Source: Rubritepida sp.
GTDB lineage: Bacteria > Pseudomonadota > Alphaproteobacteria > Acetobacterales > Acetobacteraceae
DNA length: 5,254 nucleotides
Direction: 5' to 3'
Assembly (NCBI GenBank): GCA_028291485.1
Contig: JAQGHZ010000442.1
Span: 1 to 5,254, forward strand
Each line of letters opens with the position of its first letter. The first letter of the stretch is position 1. This document shows, in pieces, positions 1 through 5,254 of this stretch. A program made the position numbers and the translations under genes. The notes beneath the pieces were generated by a model. That model worked only from the letters and a program-made list of their open reading frames with translations. It did not search any database and was not told the DNA's origin.

Positions 1-695
1 CCCTGACTGCCTTCCTGCCCTGCCGTGCCGGCAGCCAACGCGTGCCGCACAAGAACACGCGCCCCTTTGCCGACCAGGACGAGGGGCTGCTTGGAATCAA
101 GCTTGGCCACCTGCTGGCGACACCAGAGATCGATCTCGTGCTGCTCTCCACCAACGATCCTCTCGTGATCGCGATCGGCGAGCGGTATGTCGCGAACGCC
201 AAGGGCCGGCTGCGCGTCGATCATCGGCCGGACGAGCTCTGCTCCTCCTCGACCTCGACCGACCAGGTCATTTCCTACGTGCCCCGCATCGTGCCCGAGG
301 GCGCCGTGCTGTGGACGCACGTCACCTCGCCCTTCTTCGACGCGGTGGAGTACAGCGCGGCGATTGCGGCCTACCGCGCGGCGCTCGCTGCCGGCGCGCA
401 TGACAGCCTGATGGGCGTGCTCGCGCTGCACACCTTCATGTGGGACGACAACGGGCCGATCAACTACGACCGCAACAAGGAGAAGTGGCCGCGTACGCAG
501 ACTCTGCCGGCGATGTACGAGGTCAACAGTTCCATCTTCATCGCCGACGTCGAGATTTACCGCGGCCGCCAGGATCGTATCGGCGAGCGACCCCTGCTCT
601 ATCCCGTCTCCAAGGAGAAGACAATCGACGTGGACTGGGAGGAGGATTTCGCCATCGCCGCCGAGCTCTGGCGCATGCGGAAGGCGAAGGTTTAG
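1..695 (+). CDS. CMP-sugar synthetase, acylneuraminate cytidylyltransferase family (5'-truncated)
   Basis: This enzyme probably transfers CMP from CTP to a 3-deoxy-ulosonic acid (sialic, pseudaminic or legionaminic type) in the cytoplasm, giving the donor for a surface glycan. The frame is open from base 3, and the first visible residues already form the nucleotide-binding loop (FLPCRAGSQRVPHKN). The true start is therefore only a few codons left of the window, and the GTG at 42 lies inside this motif. About 230 residues are visible, close to the usual family length. Counting from base 3, further family marks are STNDP (about 49-53), a THVTSPF stretch matching the family QPTSPLR, and DVDWEEDF near the C-terminus, whose Asp-x-Asp pair is the expected metal site. 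In the loop, the Lys of the family's SK position is Gln12, while Arg8 and Lys17 are kept. The family assignment is firm, but the sugar substrate cannot be told from sequence. It converges on kdsA, with stop codons 76 nt apart. Confidence 0.85.
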   Translation, partial: LTAFLPCRAGSQRVPHKNTRPFADQDEGLLGIKLGHLLATPEIDLVLLSTNDPLVIAIGERYVANAKGRLRVDHRPDELCSSSTSTDQVISYVPRIVPEGAVLWTHVTSPFFDAVEYSAAIAAYRAALAAGAHDSLMGVLALHTFMWDDNGPINYDRNKEKWPRTQTLPAMYEVNSSIFIADVEIYRGRQDRIGERPLLYPVSKEKTIDVDWEEDFAIAAELWRMRKAKV

Positions 696-727
696 CCGGC
701 GGCTGAACAGCGCAGCGGACCTAAGTC

Positions 728-763
728 CCTGGCGGGAAGCGCGAGGGCAGAGCCCTCGCCAGG
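728..763. terminator. Probable bidirectional terminator hairpin
   Basis: A perfect 8-bp stem (741-748 GCGAGGGC, 752-759 GCCCTCGC) closes a 3-nt AGA loop. A flanking pair (728-732 CCTGG, 759-763 CCAGG) can extend or compete with it. The hairpin sits in the 76-nt gap between two convergent genes, 45 nt after the cytidylyltransferase stop and 12 nt after the kdsA stop. It could therefore serve both transcripts. No T-tract follows on either strand, so it may instead be a 3'-end stabiliser or work with Rho. The rest of the gap shows nothing recognisable. Confidence 0.55.
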
Positions 764-771
764 ACCGTGCC

Positions 772-1605
772 TCAACCCCAGCCCTTCACCAGCGCGTCGA
801 TCGCCTGCAACCGCCCGATCAGCGCCTCGAAATCCCTCAGCGGCACCATGTTTGGCCCATCCGAGGGAGCGTTGTCCGGGTCCTCGTGCGTCTCGATGAA
901 GACCGCAGCGACGCCCACGGCCACCGCCGCGCGCGCCAGCGTCTCCACGAATTCGCGTTGGCCGCCCGAGGAGGTCCCCTGCCCGCCCGGCTGCTGCACC
1001 GAATGCGTCGCGTCGAACACCACCGGCAGGCCGGTGTCGCGTGCCATGATCGGCAGGGAGCGCATGTCACTGACCAGCGTGTTGTAGCCGAAGGAGGCGC
1101 CGCGCTCGGTCAGCAGCACGCGCGGATTGCCCGCGCCGGTCACCTTGGCCGCCGCGTTCTTCATGTCCCAGGGCGCGAGGAACTGGCCCTTCTTGATGTT
1201 CACCGCGCGGCCGGTGGCGGCGGCGGCGAGCAGCAGGTCGGTCTGGCGGCAGAGGAAGGCGGGGATCTGCAGCACGTCCACCGCCTCGGCGACAGGGGCG
1301 CAATGCGCGGCATCGTGCACGTCGGTCAGCACCGGCAGGCCGAGGCTCTCGCGGATCTCGGCGAAGACCTCCAGCGCCTTGGCCATGCCCAGGCCGCGCG
1401 CGGCCGTCGCCGAGGTACGGTTCGCCTTGTCGTAGGAGGTCTTGTAGATCAGCCCGAGTCCGCGGCGCGCCGCGATTTCCTTCAGCGCCGTCGCCGTTTC
1501 CAGCGCATGGGCGCGGCTTTCCATCTGGCACGGTCCCGCGATCAGCGTGAGCGGCCGGCGATTGCCGAGGGTGACGGGGCCGATCGCGACTTCGGCGTCC
1601 TGCAT
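772..1605 (-). CDS. kdsA: 3-deoxy-8-phosphooctulonate synthase (Kdo-8-P synthase)
   Basis: KdsA condenses phosphoenolpyruvate with D-arabinose-5-phosphate to give Kdo-8-phosphate, the precursor of the Kdo sugars that join lipid A to the LPS core. It acts in the cytoplasm. The 277-residue length is normal for this TIM-barrel family. Motifs in order are AGPCQMES (23-30), YKTSYDKANRTS (54-65), LTDVHD (93-98), IPAFLCRQTDLL (114-125), NIKKGQF (136-142), ERGASFGYNTLVSDM (167-181), DATHSVQQPGG (198-208) and FIETHEDPDNAPSDGP (236-251). Cys26, His201, Glu238 and Asp249 match the metal ligands of the metal-dependent class; E. coli KdsA has Asn at the Cys position. I chose the ATG at 1603-1605 because family homology begins there and an AAGGA site lies 7 nt upstream. 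The frame stays open to 1674, but those 23 extra residues resemble nothing in the family. It is transcribed away from the rfb operon. Confidence 0.97.
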   Translation of the reverse strand: MQDAEVAIGPVTLGNRRPLTLIAGPCQMESRAHALETATALKEIAARRGLGLIYKTSYDKANRTSATAARGLGMAKALEVFAEIRESLGLPVLTDVHDAAHCAPVAEAVDVLQIPAFLCRQTDLLLAAAATGRAVNIKKGQFLAPWDMKNAAAKVTGAGNPRVLLTERGASFGYNTLVSDMRSLPIMARDTGLPVVFDATHSVQQPGGQGTSSGGQREFVETLARAAVAVGVAAVFIETHEDPDNAPSDGPNMVPLRDFEALIGRLQAIDALVKGWG

Positions 1606-1612
1606 TTGGCAA

Positions 1613-1617
1613 TCCTT
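1613..1617 (-). promoter_or_regulatory. kdsA ribosome binding site
   Basis: On the minus strand AAGGA stands 7 nt before the ATG at 1603-1605. It supports this start over the longer open frame reaching 1674. Confidence 0.6.
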
Positions 1618-1631
1618 AGCGAGAGGACGCC

Positions 1632-1660
1632 TGTTTAGGCGCGGGCGCGCCCCGCGCCAA
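1632..1660 (-). promoter_or_regulatory. Possible kdsA promoter
   Basis: Read on the minus strand, TTGGCG (1655-1660) and TAAACA (1632-1637) are 17 nt apart and resemble weak -35 and -10 hexamers, with 4/6 and 3/6 consensus matches. Transcription would start about 20 nt before the kdsA ATG. The spacer is filled by the perfect inverted repeat at 1638-1658, which could be an operator or could simply mean the match is accidental. Confidence 0.28.
1638..1658. repeat. GC-rich perfect inverted repeat
   Basis: GGCGCGGG (1638-1645) and CCCGCGCC (1651-1658) form an 8-bp perfect dyad around a 5-nt centre, 33 nt upstream of kdsA. No T-tract follows on either strand. It may be a protein-binding dyad or a hairpin in the kdsA leader, and I do not recognise a specific regulator site. 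Confidence 0.45.
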
Positions 1661-1721
1661 CCGCGACATGGCACATCTCCCTATCACGCATGGCAACGTG
1701 CACGTCCCACAGGCTCGACCG

Positions 1722-1730
1722 CCCCCCCCC
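1722..1730. repeat. Homopolymeric C9 tract
   Basis: Nine consecutive C residues lie in the 205-nt divergent region, 5 nt upstream of the -35 part of the candidate rfb promoter and 80 nt before the rfbB start. Tracts of this kind can change length by slippage. The tract is seen directly, but any regulatory role is inference. Confidence 0.8.
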
Positions 1731-1735
1731 ATTCT

Positions 1736-1764
1736 TTGAGCTGTTTCTTGACCTAGCATTTAAA
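1736..1764 (+). promoter_or_regulatory. Candidate promoter of the rfbBACD operon
   Basis: TTGAGC (1736-1741) and TTTAAA (1759-1764) are exactly 17 nt apart, each matching 4/6 of the sigma-70 consensus, within the most AT-rich patch of the window. A start near 1771 would give a leader of about 40 nt. A second pairing, TTGACC (1748-1753) with TAACCG (1771-1776), also has a 17-nt spacer but a poorer -10. No other clear promoter is seen before or within the operon. Confidence 0.4.
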
Positions 1765-1778
1765 GGCGGGTAACCGCC
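1765..1778 (+). promoter_or_regulatory. Small GTAA-loop hairpin near rfb transcription start
   Basis: GGCGG (1765-1769) and CCGCC (1774-1778) pair around a GTAA tetraloop of the stable GNRA type, 33-46 nt before the rfbB start. It lies at or just after the -10 of the candidate promoter, so it may be a DNA dyad or part of the mRNA 5' end. The stem is only 5 bp. Confidence 0.25.
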
Positions 1779-1810
1779 GACCATCGCAAGCCGGTACCAT
1801 CGGGGGCACC

Positions 1811-2869
1811 TTGACGCTTCTTATCACGGGTGGTTTTGGCTTCATCGGATCCGCGGTGGTGCGCCGCCTCCTGACGGCAACCGACCACGCCGTCGCCAAC
1901 ATCGACAAGATGACCTACGCGGCCACGCCGGCCTCGCTGGGCATGCACGCATCCGATCCACGCCACATCCACATCAAAGCCGACATCTGCGACCCCGAGG
2001 CGATGCGCGCGGCCTTCGCGACACATCGCCCGACGGCCGTGATGCATCTCGCCGCCGAGAGCCATGTCGACCGCTCGATCGACGGGCCGGCGGAGTTCAT
2101 CCGCACCAACGTCGTCGGCACGCAGGTGCTGCTCGAGGCCGCGCGCGAATACTGGAACACGCTGGAGGGCGAGGCGAAGGCCGCCTTCCGCTTCCACCAC
2201 GTCTCCACCGACGAGGTCTTCGGCTCACTCTATCCAGGCGATGCGCCCTTCACGCCCGAGACGCCCTACGATCCGCGCAGCCCCTACTCCGCGAGCAAGG
2301 CGGCTTCGGACCACCTCGTGCGCGCCTGGAACCACACCTACGGCTTCCCCTCCTTCGTCTCGAACACGACGAACAACTATGGTCCGTGGCAGTTCCCCGA
2401 GAAGCTGATCCCGCTCGTCACGCTGAACGCGCTGGAGAGCAAGCCGCTGCCCGTCTACGGCGAAGGCACCAACGTGCGCGACTGGCTGCACGTCGAGGAC
2501 CATGCCGAGGCGCTGGTGCTCGCGCTGCTGCACGGCAAGCCCGGCGAGACCTACTGCATCGGCCCGCGGCAGGAGCGCACCAATCTCGAGGTCGTGCGCG
2601 GCATCTGCGCCGTGCTCGACCGGCTGCGCCCCGATCCCGCCGGCCCGCGCGAGCGGCTCATCACCTATGTGCGCGACCGGCCCGGCCACGACTTCCGCTA
2701 TGCGATGGATCCCTCGGGCGCCGAGGACGCGCTCGGCTGGAAGCCGCGCTACGGCTTCGAGGCCGGGCTGGAGCATACCATCCGCTGGTATCTCGACAAC
2801 GAAGCCTGGTGGCGGCCCATCCGCGACAAGGCCTATGCCGGACAACGGCTCGGAGGAGTGAAAGCTTGA
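1811..2869 (+). CDS. rfbB: dTDP-glucose 4,6-dehydratase
   Basis: RfbB (RmlB) is a cytoplasmic, NAD-dependent short-chain dehydrogenase/reductase that converts dTDP-D-glucose to dTDP-4-keto-6-deoxy-D-glucose, the second step of dTDP-L-rhamnose synthesis. The product has 352 residues, slightly shorter than E. coli RfbB. It has the Rossmann GxxGxxG loop at 7-13, AAESHVDRSI (81-90), the dehydratase STDEVFG (132-138, with Thr133-Asp134-Glu135), the catalytic Tyr159-x3-Lys163 in YSASK, and RPGHDFRY (290-297). The TTG at 1811 is the start because the Rossmann strand begins at residue 2, as in the family; a weak GGGGG lies 4 nt upstream. The substrate-site segment reads NTTNNYGPWQFPEK (185-198) where E. 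coli has NCSNNYGPYHFPEK. It is the first gene of the operon, and its stop overlaps the rfbA start by 4 nt. Confidence 0.96.
   Translation: MTLLITGGFGFIGSAVVRRLLTATDHAVANIDKMTYAATPASLGMHASDPRHIHIKADICDPEAMRAAFATHRPTAVMHLAAESHVDRSIDGPAEFIRTNVVGTQVLLEAAREYWNTLEGEAKAAFRFHHVSTDEVFGSLYPGDAPFTPETPYDPRSPYSASKAASDHLVRAWNHTYGFPSFVSNTTNNYGPWQFPEKLIPLVTLNALESKPLPVYGEGTNVRDWLHVEDHAEALVLALLHGKPGETYCIGPRQERTNLEVVRGICAVLDRLRPDPAGPRERLITYVRDRPGHDFRYAMDPSGAEDALGWKPRYGFEAGLEHTIRWYLDNEAWWRPIRDKAYAGQRLGGVKA
2852..2856 (+). promoter_or_regulatory. rfbA ribosome binding site inside rfbB
   Basis: GGAGG within the last codons of rfbB lies 9 nt before the TTG at 2866. It is what makes this rare start credible and marks rfbA as starting here, although the frame stays open far upstream. 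Confidence 0.7.
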
Positions 2870-3747
2870 AGGGTATCATTCTCGCCGGCGGCTCGGGCTC
2901 GCGGCTGCACCCGATGACCCTGGCGGCGAGCAAGCAGCTCCTGCCCGTCTACGACAAGCCGATGGTCTATTATCCGCTCGGCACGCTCATGCTGGCCGGT
3001 ATCCGCGACATCCTGCTGATCTCGACGCCCGCCGACCTGCCGAACTTCAAGCGCCTGCTGGGCGACGGCAGCGAGTTCGGGGTCACGCTCACCTATGCCG
3101 AGCAGCCCTCGCCCGATGGCCTCGCCCAGGCCTTCCTGATCGGCGCGGACTGGCTGGGCGGCGAAGCCTGCGCGCTGGCGCTGGGCGACAATATCATCTA
3201 CGGCGAGGGCCTCTCGGACCGGCTGCTCAGCGCAGCCGACTGGGCCTCCAAGGGCGAGGCCACCGTCTTCGGCTATCGCGTCGCCGATCCGGAGCGCTAC
3301 GGCGTCGCCGAGTTCGATGCGGATGGCCGCGTGGTCTCGCTGGAGGAGAAGCCGCTCGTCCCCAAGTCGGACTGGGCCGTGATCGGCGTCTACTTCTACG
3401 ACAAGCGCGTGACCGAGCTGGCCCGGCAGGTGGTCCCCTCGGCCCGCGGCGAGCTGGAGATCACCGACCTCAACGAGATCTACATGCGCGACGGCACGCT
3501 GCGTGCCGAGCGGCTTGGGCGCGGCTGCGCCTGGCTCGACGCCGGCACGCCCGCGAGCCTGCTCCAGGCCGCGACCTTCGTGCAGACCGTGCAGGAGCGG
3601 CAGGGCCTGCAGGTCGGCTGCCCCGAGGAGATCGGCTTCCGCCGCGGCTTTCTCACCGCCGACGAACTGCGCGCGCGCGGCAAGGCCCTGGGCAAGACGG
3701 CCTATGGCCGCTATCTCATCGAGATCGCCGAGGGAGAACACGCGTGA
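2866..3747 (+). CDS. rfbA: Glucose-1-phosphate thymidylyltransferase
   Basis: RfbA (RmlA) joins dTTP and glucose-1-phosphate to make dTDP-glucose, the first and usually feedback-controlled step toward dTDP-L-rhamnose. It acts in the cytoplasm. The 293-residue product matches the family length. Motifs are the nucleotide-binding GGSGSRLHPMT (8-18), SKQLLPVYDKPMVYYPL (22-38), EQPSPDGLAQAF (79-90), LGDNIIYG (106-113, metal Asp108), EEKP (160-163, Lys162), GELEITDLN (195-203) and AWLDAGT (222-228, Asp225). The TTG at 2866 is chosen because homology begins at residue 2 (KGIILAGG) and GGAGG sits 9 nt upstream. It shares the 4-nt TTGA with the rfbB stop, which suggests translational coupling. Two small departures from the common enterobacterial form are DWAVIGVYF for NYAVTGLYF and LDAGTP for LDTGTH; neither touches the metal or Lys residues. 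Confidence 0.97.
   Translation: MKGIILAGGSGSRLHPMTLAASKQLLPVYDKPMVYYPLGTLMLAGIRDILLISTPADLPNFKRLLGDGSEFGVTLTYAEQPSPDGLAQAFLIGADWLGGEACALALGDNIIYGEGLSDRLLSAADWASKGEATVFGYRVADPERYGVAEFDADGRVVSLEEKPLVPKSDWAVIGVYFYDKRVTELARQVVPSARGELEITDLNEIYMRDGTLRAERLGRGCAWLDAGTPASLLQAATFVQTVQERQGLQVGCPEEIGFRRGFLTADELRARGKALGKTAYGRYLIEIAEGEHA
3731..3736 (+). promoter_or_regulatory. rfbC ribosome binding site inside rfbA
   Basis: AGGGAG near the end of rfbA lies 7 nt before the GTG at 3744 and supports that start. Confidence 0.6.
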
Positions 3748-4310
3748 ACCTCACGCCGCAATCCATCCCGGACGTGCTGCTCATCGAGCCCAAGCGCTTC
3801 GGCGACGCGCGTGGCTTCTTCAGCGAGGTGTGGAAGCGCAGCGCGTTGAAGGCCCAGGGCTTCGACGTGGATTTCGTGCAGGACAACCACAGCCTCTCGC
3901 GCGAGGCCGGCGTGCTGCGCGGGCTGCACTTCCAGCGGCCGCCCTCGGCGCAGGGCAAGCTGGTGCGCGTGGTGCGCGGCCGCATCCTCGATGTCGCCGT
4001 CGACATCCGTGTCGGCAGTCCGACCTACGGGCAGCATGTCGCCTGCGAGCTGTCCGCCGAGAACTGGCAGCAGCTCTGGGTGCCGCGCGGCTTCGCCCAC
4101 GGCTTCCTGACTCTCGAGCCGGACACCGAGGTGCTCTACAAGGTCGACGCCGAATACGACGCCAAGGCCGATGGCGGGATCGCCTGGGACGACCCGGCGC
4201 TCGGCATCGACTGGCCCGTGCCGGCGGGCGGCCTCGTGCTCTCCGACAAGGACCGCGCGGCGCCGCGCCTGGCCGATATCGCGCCGCCCTTCCCCGCGAG
4301 CTCCGTCTGA
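3744..4310 (+). CDS. rfbC: dTDP-4-dehydrorhamnose 3,5-epimerase
   Basis: RfbC (RmlC) epimerises C3 and C5 of dTDP-4-keto-6-deoxy-D-glucose to give dTDP-4-keto-L-rhamnose, the third step of the pathway. It is a cytoplasmic cupin-fold dimer that needs no cofactor. The 188-residue product has normal length. It shows DARGFFSEVW (21-30), VQDNHS (45-50), VLRGLHFQ (57-64) with catalytic His62, GKLVRVVRG (71-79), WVPRGFAHGFL (112-122), the active-site Tyr132 in EVLYKV, and LSDKD (166-170) with Asp170 of the His-Asp pair. The GTG at 3744 shares the 4-nt GTGA with the rfbA stop, and a good ribosome site precedes it. The stop overlaps the rfbD start by one base. Confidence 0.97.
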   Translation: MNLTPQSIPDVLLIEPKRFGDARGFFSEVWKRSALKAQGFDVDFVQDNHSLSREAGVLRGLHFQRPPSAQGKLVRVVRGRILDVAVDIRVGSPTYGQHVACELSAENWQQLWVPRGFAHGFLTLEPDTEVLYKVDAEYDAKADGGIAWDDPALGIDWPVPAGGLVLSDKDRAAPRLADIAPPFPASSV

Positions 4311-5194
4311 TGCGGCGCATCCTGGTCACCGGCAAGGGCGGCCAGCTCGCCACCGGCCTGGAGGCAAGCCTGCCCGTGAAGGGCTTCGAGGCGCTGCTGG
4401 TCGGCCAGCCGGAGTTCGAGTTCGACAAGCCGGAGACGGTCGTCGCGCTTTTCGCGGAGCTGAAGCCGGACGCGGTGGTCAATTGCGCAGCCTGGACCGC
4501 GGTGGATGCCGCCGAGGATGACGAGGCCGGCGCCTTCCGTGCCAATGCGCTAGGGCCGGCGCTGATCGCGCGGCTCTGTGCCGAGGCGGCGATCCCGCTC
4601 ATCCAGATCAGCACGGACTATGTCTATGACGGGCTGAAGGGCTCGCCTTACGTCGAGACCGATGCACCCAACCCGCTCGGCGCCTATGGCCGCACGAAGC
4701 TCGCCGGGGAATGGGCCGCGCTGGCCGGCAACCCGCAGACCGCGGTGCTGCGCACGGCCTGGGTCTTCGCGCCGGTCGGCAAGAACTTCGTGAAGACGAT
4801 GCTGGCGGTGGGCGCCACGCGACCGGAGCTGCGCGTGGTGGCGGATCAGCATGGGCATCCGACCGCAGCGCCCGACCTGGCGGATGCCATCGCGGCGGTG
4901 CTGGATCGTGTTCGCGCGACGGGATGGCAGCCGCAGTACCGCGGCGTCTTCCACGCGATGGCGAGCGGCTCGACCAGCTGGCACGGTTTCGCGGAGGCCA
5001 TCTTCGCGGCGGCGCAGGCCTTTGGCGGGCCGCAGCCGAAGGTGCATCCCATCGCGACGCACGAGTATCCGATGAAGGCCGTGCGGCCGGTGGATGGACG
5101 CACGGAGGGGGCGAAGCTGCGCGAGACCTTCGGCGTCGCGCTGCCGACCTGGCAGCAGGGGCTGGAGCGGGTGATGAAGGCGCTGCACGCCTGA
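4310..5194 (+). CDS. rfbD: dTDP-4-dehydrorhamnose reductase
   Basis: RfbD (RmlD) reduces dTDP-4-keto-L-rhamnose with NAD(P)H to dTDP-L-rhamnose, the last step and the donor for rhamnosyltransferases. It is a cytoplasmic short-chain dehydrogenase/reductase. The 294-residue product is close to the family length. It has the Rossmann loop TGKGGQL (7-13), VNCAAWTAVDAAE (57-69), the catalytic STDYVYDG (101-108, Thr102) and Tyr126-x3-Lys130 in YGRTK. RTAWVFAPVGKNFVKTM and VVADQHGHPTAAPDLA follow in the second half. The ATG at 4310-4312 overlaps the rfbC TGA by one base (TGATG), a classic coupled junction. The ribosome site is weak, so translation probably relies on ribosomes ending rfbC. The same frame is open much further upstream, but that stretch translates into low-complexity Arg/Ala sequence and is not coding. 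No later dTDP-rhamnose gene is seen in the window. Confidence 0.97.
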   Translation: MRRILVTGKGGQLATGLEASLPVKGFEALLVGQPEFEFDKPETVVALFAELKPDAVVNCAAWTAVDAAEDDEAGAFRANALGPALIARLCAEAAIPLIQISTDYVYDGLKGSPYVETDAPNPLGAYGRTKLAGEWAALAGNPQTAVLRTAWVFAPVGKNFVKTMLAVGATRPELRVVADQHGHPTAAPDLADAIAAVLDRVRATGWQPQYRGVFHAMASGSTSWHGFAEAIFAAAQAFGGPQPKVHPIATHEYPMKAVRPVDGRTEGAKLRETFGVALPTWQQGLERVMKALHA

Positions 5195-5205
5195 GAGGAG
5201 CCTGG

Positions 5206-5254
5206 ATGGGCCCCCTCCCTCCCAGAGGCCGTCTGAAGACCTCTGAGGGTGGCT
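5206..5254 (+). CDS. Possible start of a further gene (right-edge fragment)
   Basis: An ATG at 5206 lies 5 nt after AGAGGAG (5194-5200), a strong ribosome-site match directly behind the rfbD stop. The frame stays open for the 16 codons left (MGPLPPRGRLKTSEGG). If real, it is a fifth operon gene spaced 11 nt from rfbD. The peptide has no recognisable motif, and an overlapping hairpin offers a rival reading of the same bases. Confidence 0.2.
   Translation, partial: MGPLPPRGRLKTSEGG
5223..5245 (+). terminator. Possible rfb operon terminator hairpin
   Basis: CAGAGG (5223-5228) and CCTCTG (5240-5245) form a 6-bp stem. The 11-nt loop can itself fold through GTC/GAC, and flanking C-rich and G-rich runs allow imperfect extension. 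It lies 28 nt after the rfbD stop. No T-tract is visible, and the window ends 9 nt later. It is in conflict with the possible gene start at 5206. Confidence 0.35.

Noticed and set aside
42..695. GTG at 42 as the true start of the cytidylyltransferase
   Set aside because: The in-frame codons at 3-41 encode the first half of the family's nucleotide-binding motif, so the gene begins left of the window.
886..1638. 250-residue + strand open frame opposite kdsA
   Set aside because: It is antisense to a clear gene, has low-complexity Arg/Gly/Ala/His content and no motif. Long chance open frames are expected at this GC content.
1606..1674. N-terminal extension of KdsA to the ATG at 1674
   Set aside because: The extra residues show no family similarity. 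The ATG at 1605 has a well-placed ribosome site and starts where homology starts.
1669..1700. TGGCAC and TGGCAA as sigma-54 type -24 elements
   Set aside because: No GC-containing -12 element of the TTGC type follows at the required spacing.
2386..2865. 160-codon extension upstream of RfbA
   Set aside because: It overlaps rfbB in another frame and reads as Arg/Ala-rich low complexity. RfbA homology begins at the TTG at 2866, giving exactly the family length.
2833..3741. 302-residue - strand open frame opposite rfbA
   Set aside because: It mirrors the codon bias of rfbA and has no recognisable motif or ribosome site evidence.
3503..4309. Long N-terminal fusion to RfbD
   Set aside because: The stretch overlaps rfbA and rfbC out of frame, is Arg/Ala-rich and resembles no domain. 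The ATG at 4310 gives a normal RfbD.
3820..4614. 264-residue - strand open frame opposite rfbC/rfbD
   Set aside because: It is mostly Arg/Ala/Pro/Ser low complexity across two well-supported genes.

Overview
The window looks like chromosomal DNA from a high-GC alphaproteobacterium. Acetobacteraceae or another Rhodospirillales group is my best guess, from the strong G/C preference at third codon positions, the protein style and the GC-rich hairpins. This is an inference, not a database match. It carries nucleotide-sugar and LPS/surface-glycan biosynthesis genes: two blocks on the + strand with one - strand gene between them. I see no tRNA, rRNA, insertion sequence, CRISPR array or phage gene.

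Layout: (1) 1-695, +, the 3' part of a CMP-sugar synthetase of the acylneuraminate cytidylyltransferase (NeuA-like) family, cut by the left edge. (2) 696-771, a short convergent gap with a strong hairpin, probably a shared terminator. (3) 772-1605, -, kdsA, the synthase for Kdo-8-phosphate, with the cysteine and other ligands of the metal-dependent class. (4) 1606-1810, a divergent control region holding weak promoter-like sites, a GC-rich inverted repeat and a run of nine C. (5) 1811-5194, +, a complete dTDP-L-rhamnose operon in the order rfbB-rfbA-rfbC-rfbD. Its three junctions overlap by 4, 4 and 1 nt, and its first three genes use TTG, TTG and GTG starts. (6) 5195-5254, the right edge, which holds either the start of another gene or a terminator hairpin.

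Together RfbA (glucose-1-phosphate to dTDP-glucose), RfbB (4,6-dehydration), RfbC (3,5-epimerisation) and RfbD (4-reduction) make dTDP-L-rhamnose for O-antigen, capsule or exopolysaccharide. KdsA makes the precursor of Kdo for the LPS inner core. The left-edge enzyme should make a CMP-activated 3-deoxy-ulosonic (probably nonulosonic) acid. The cell therefore probably displays a rhamnose-containing glycan and perhaps a sialic-acid-like sugar.

I found no evidence for an undescribed system. The points worth a second look are the C9 tract between the kdsA and rfb promoters, a Lys-to-Gln change in the nucleotide-binding loop of the cytidylyltransferase, and the unresolved right edge.
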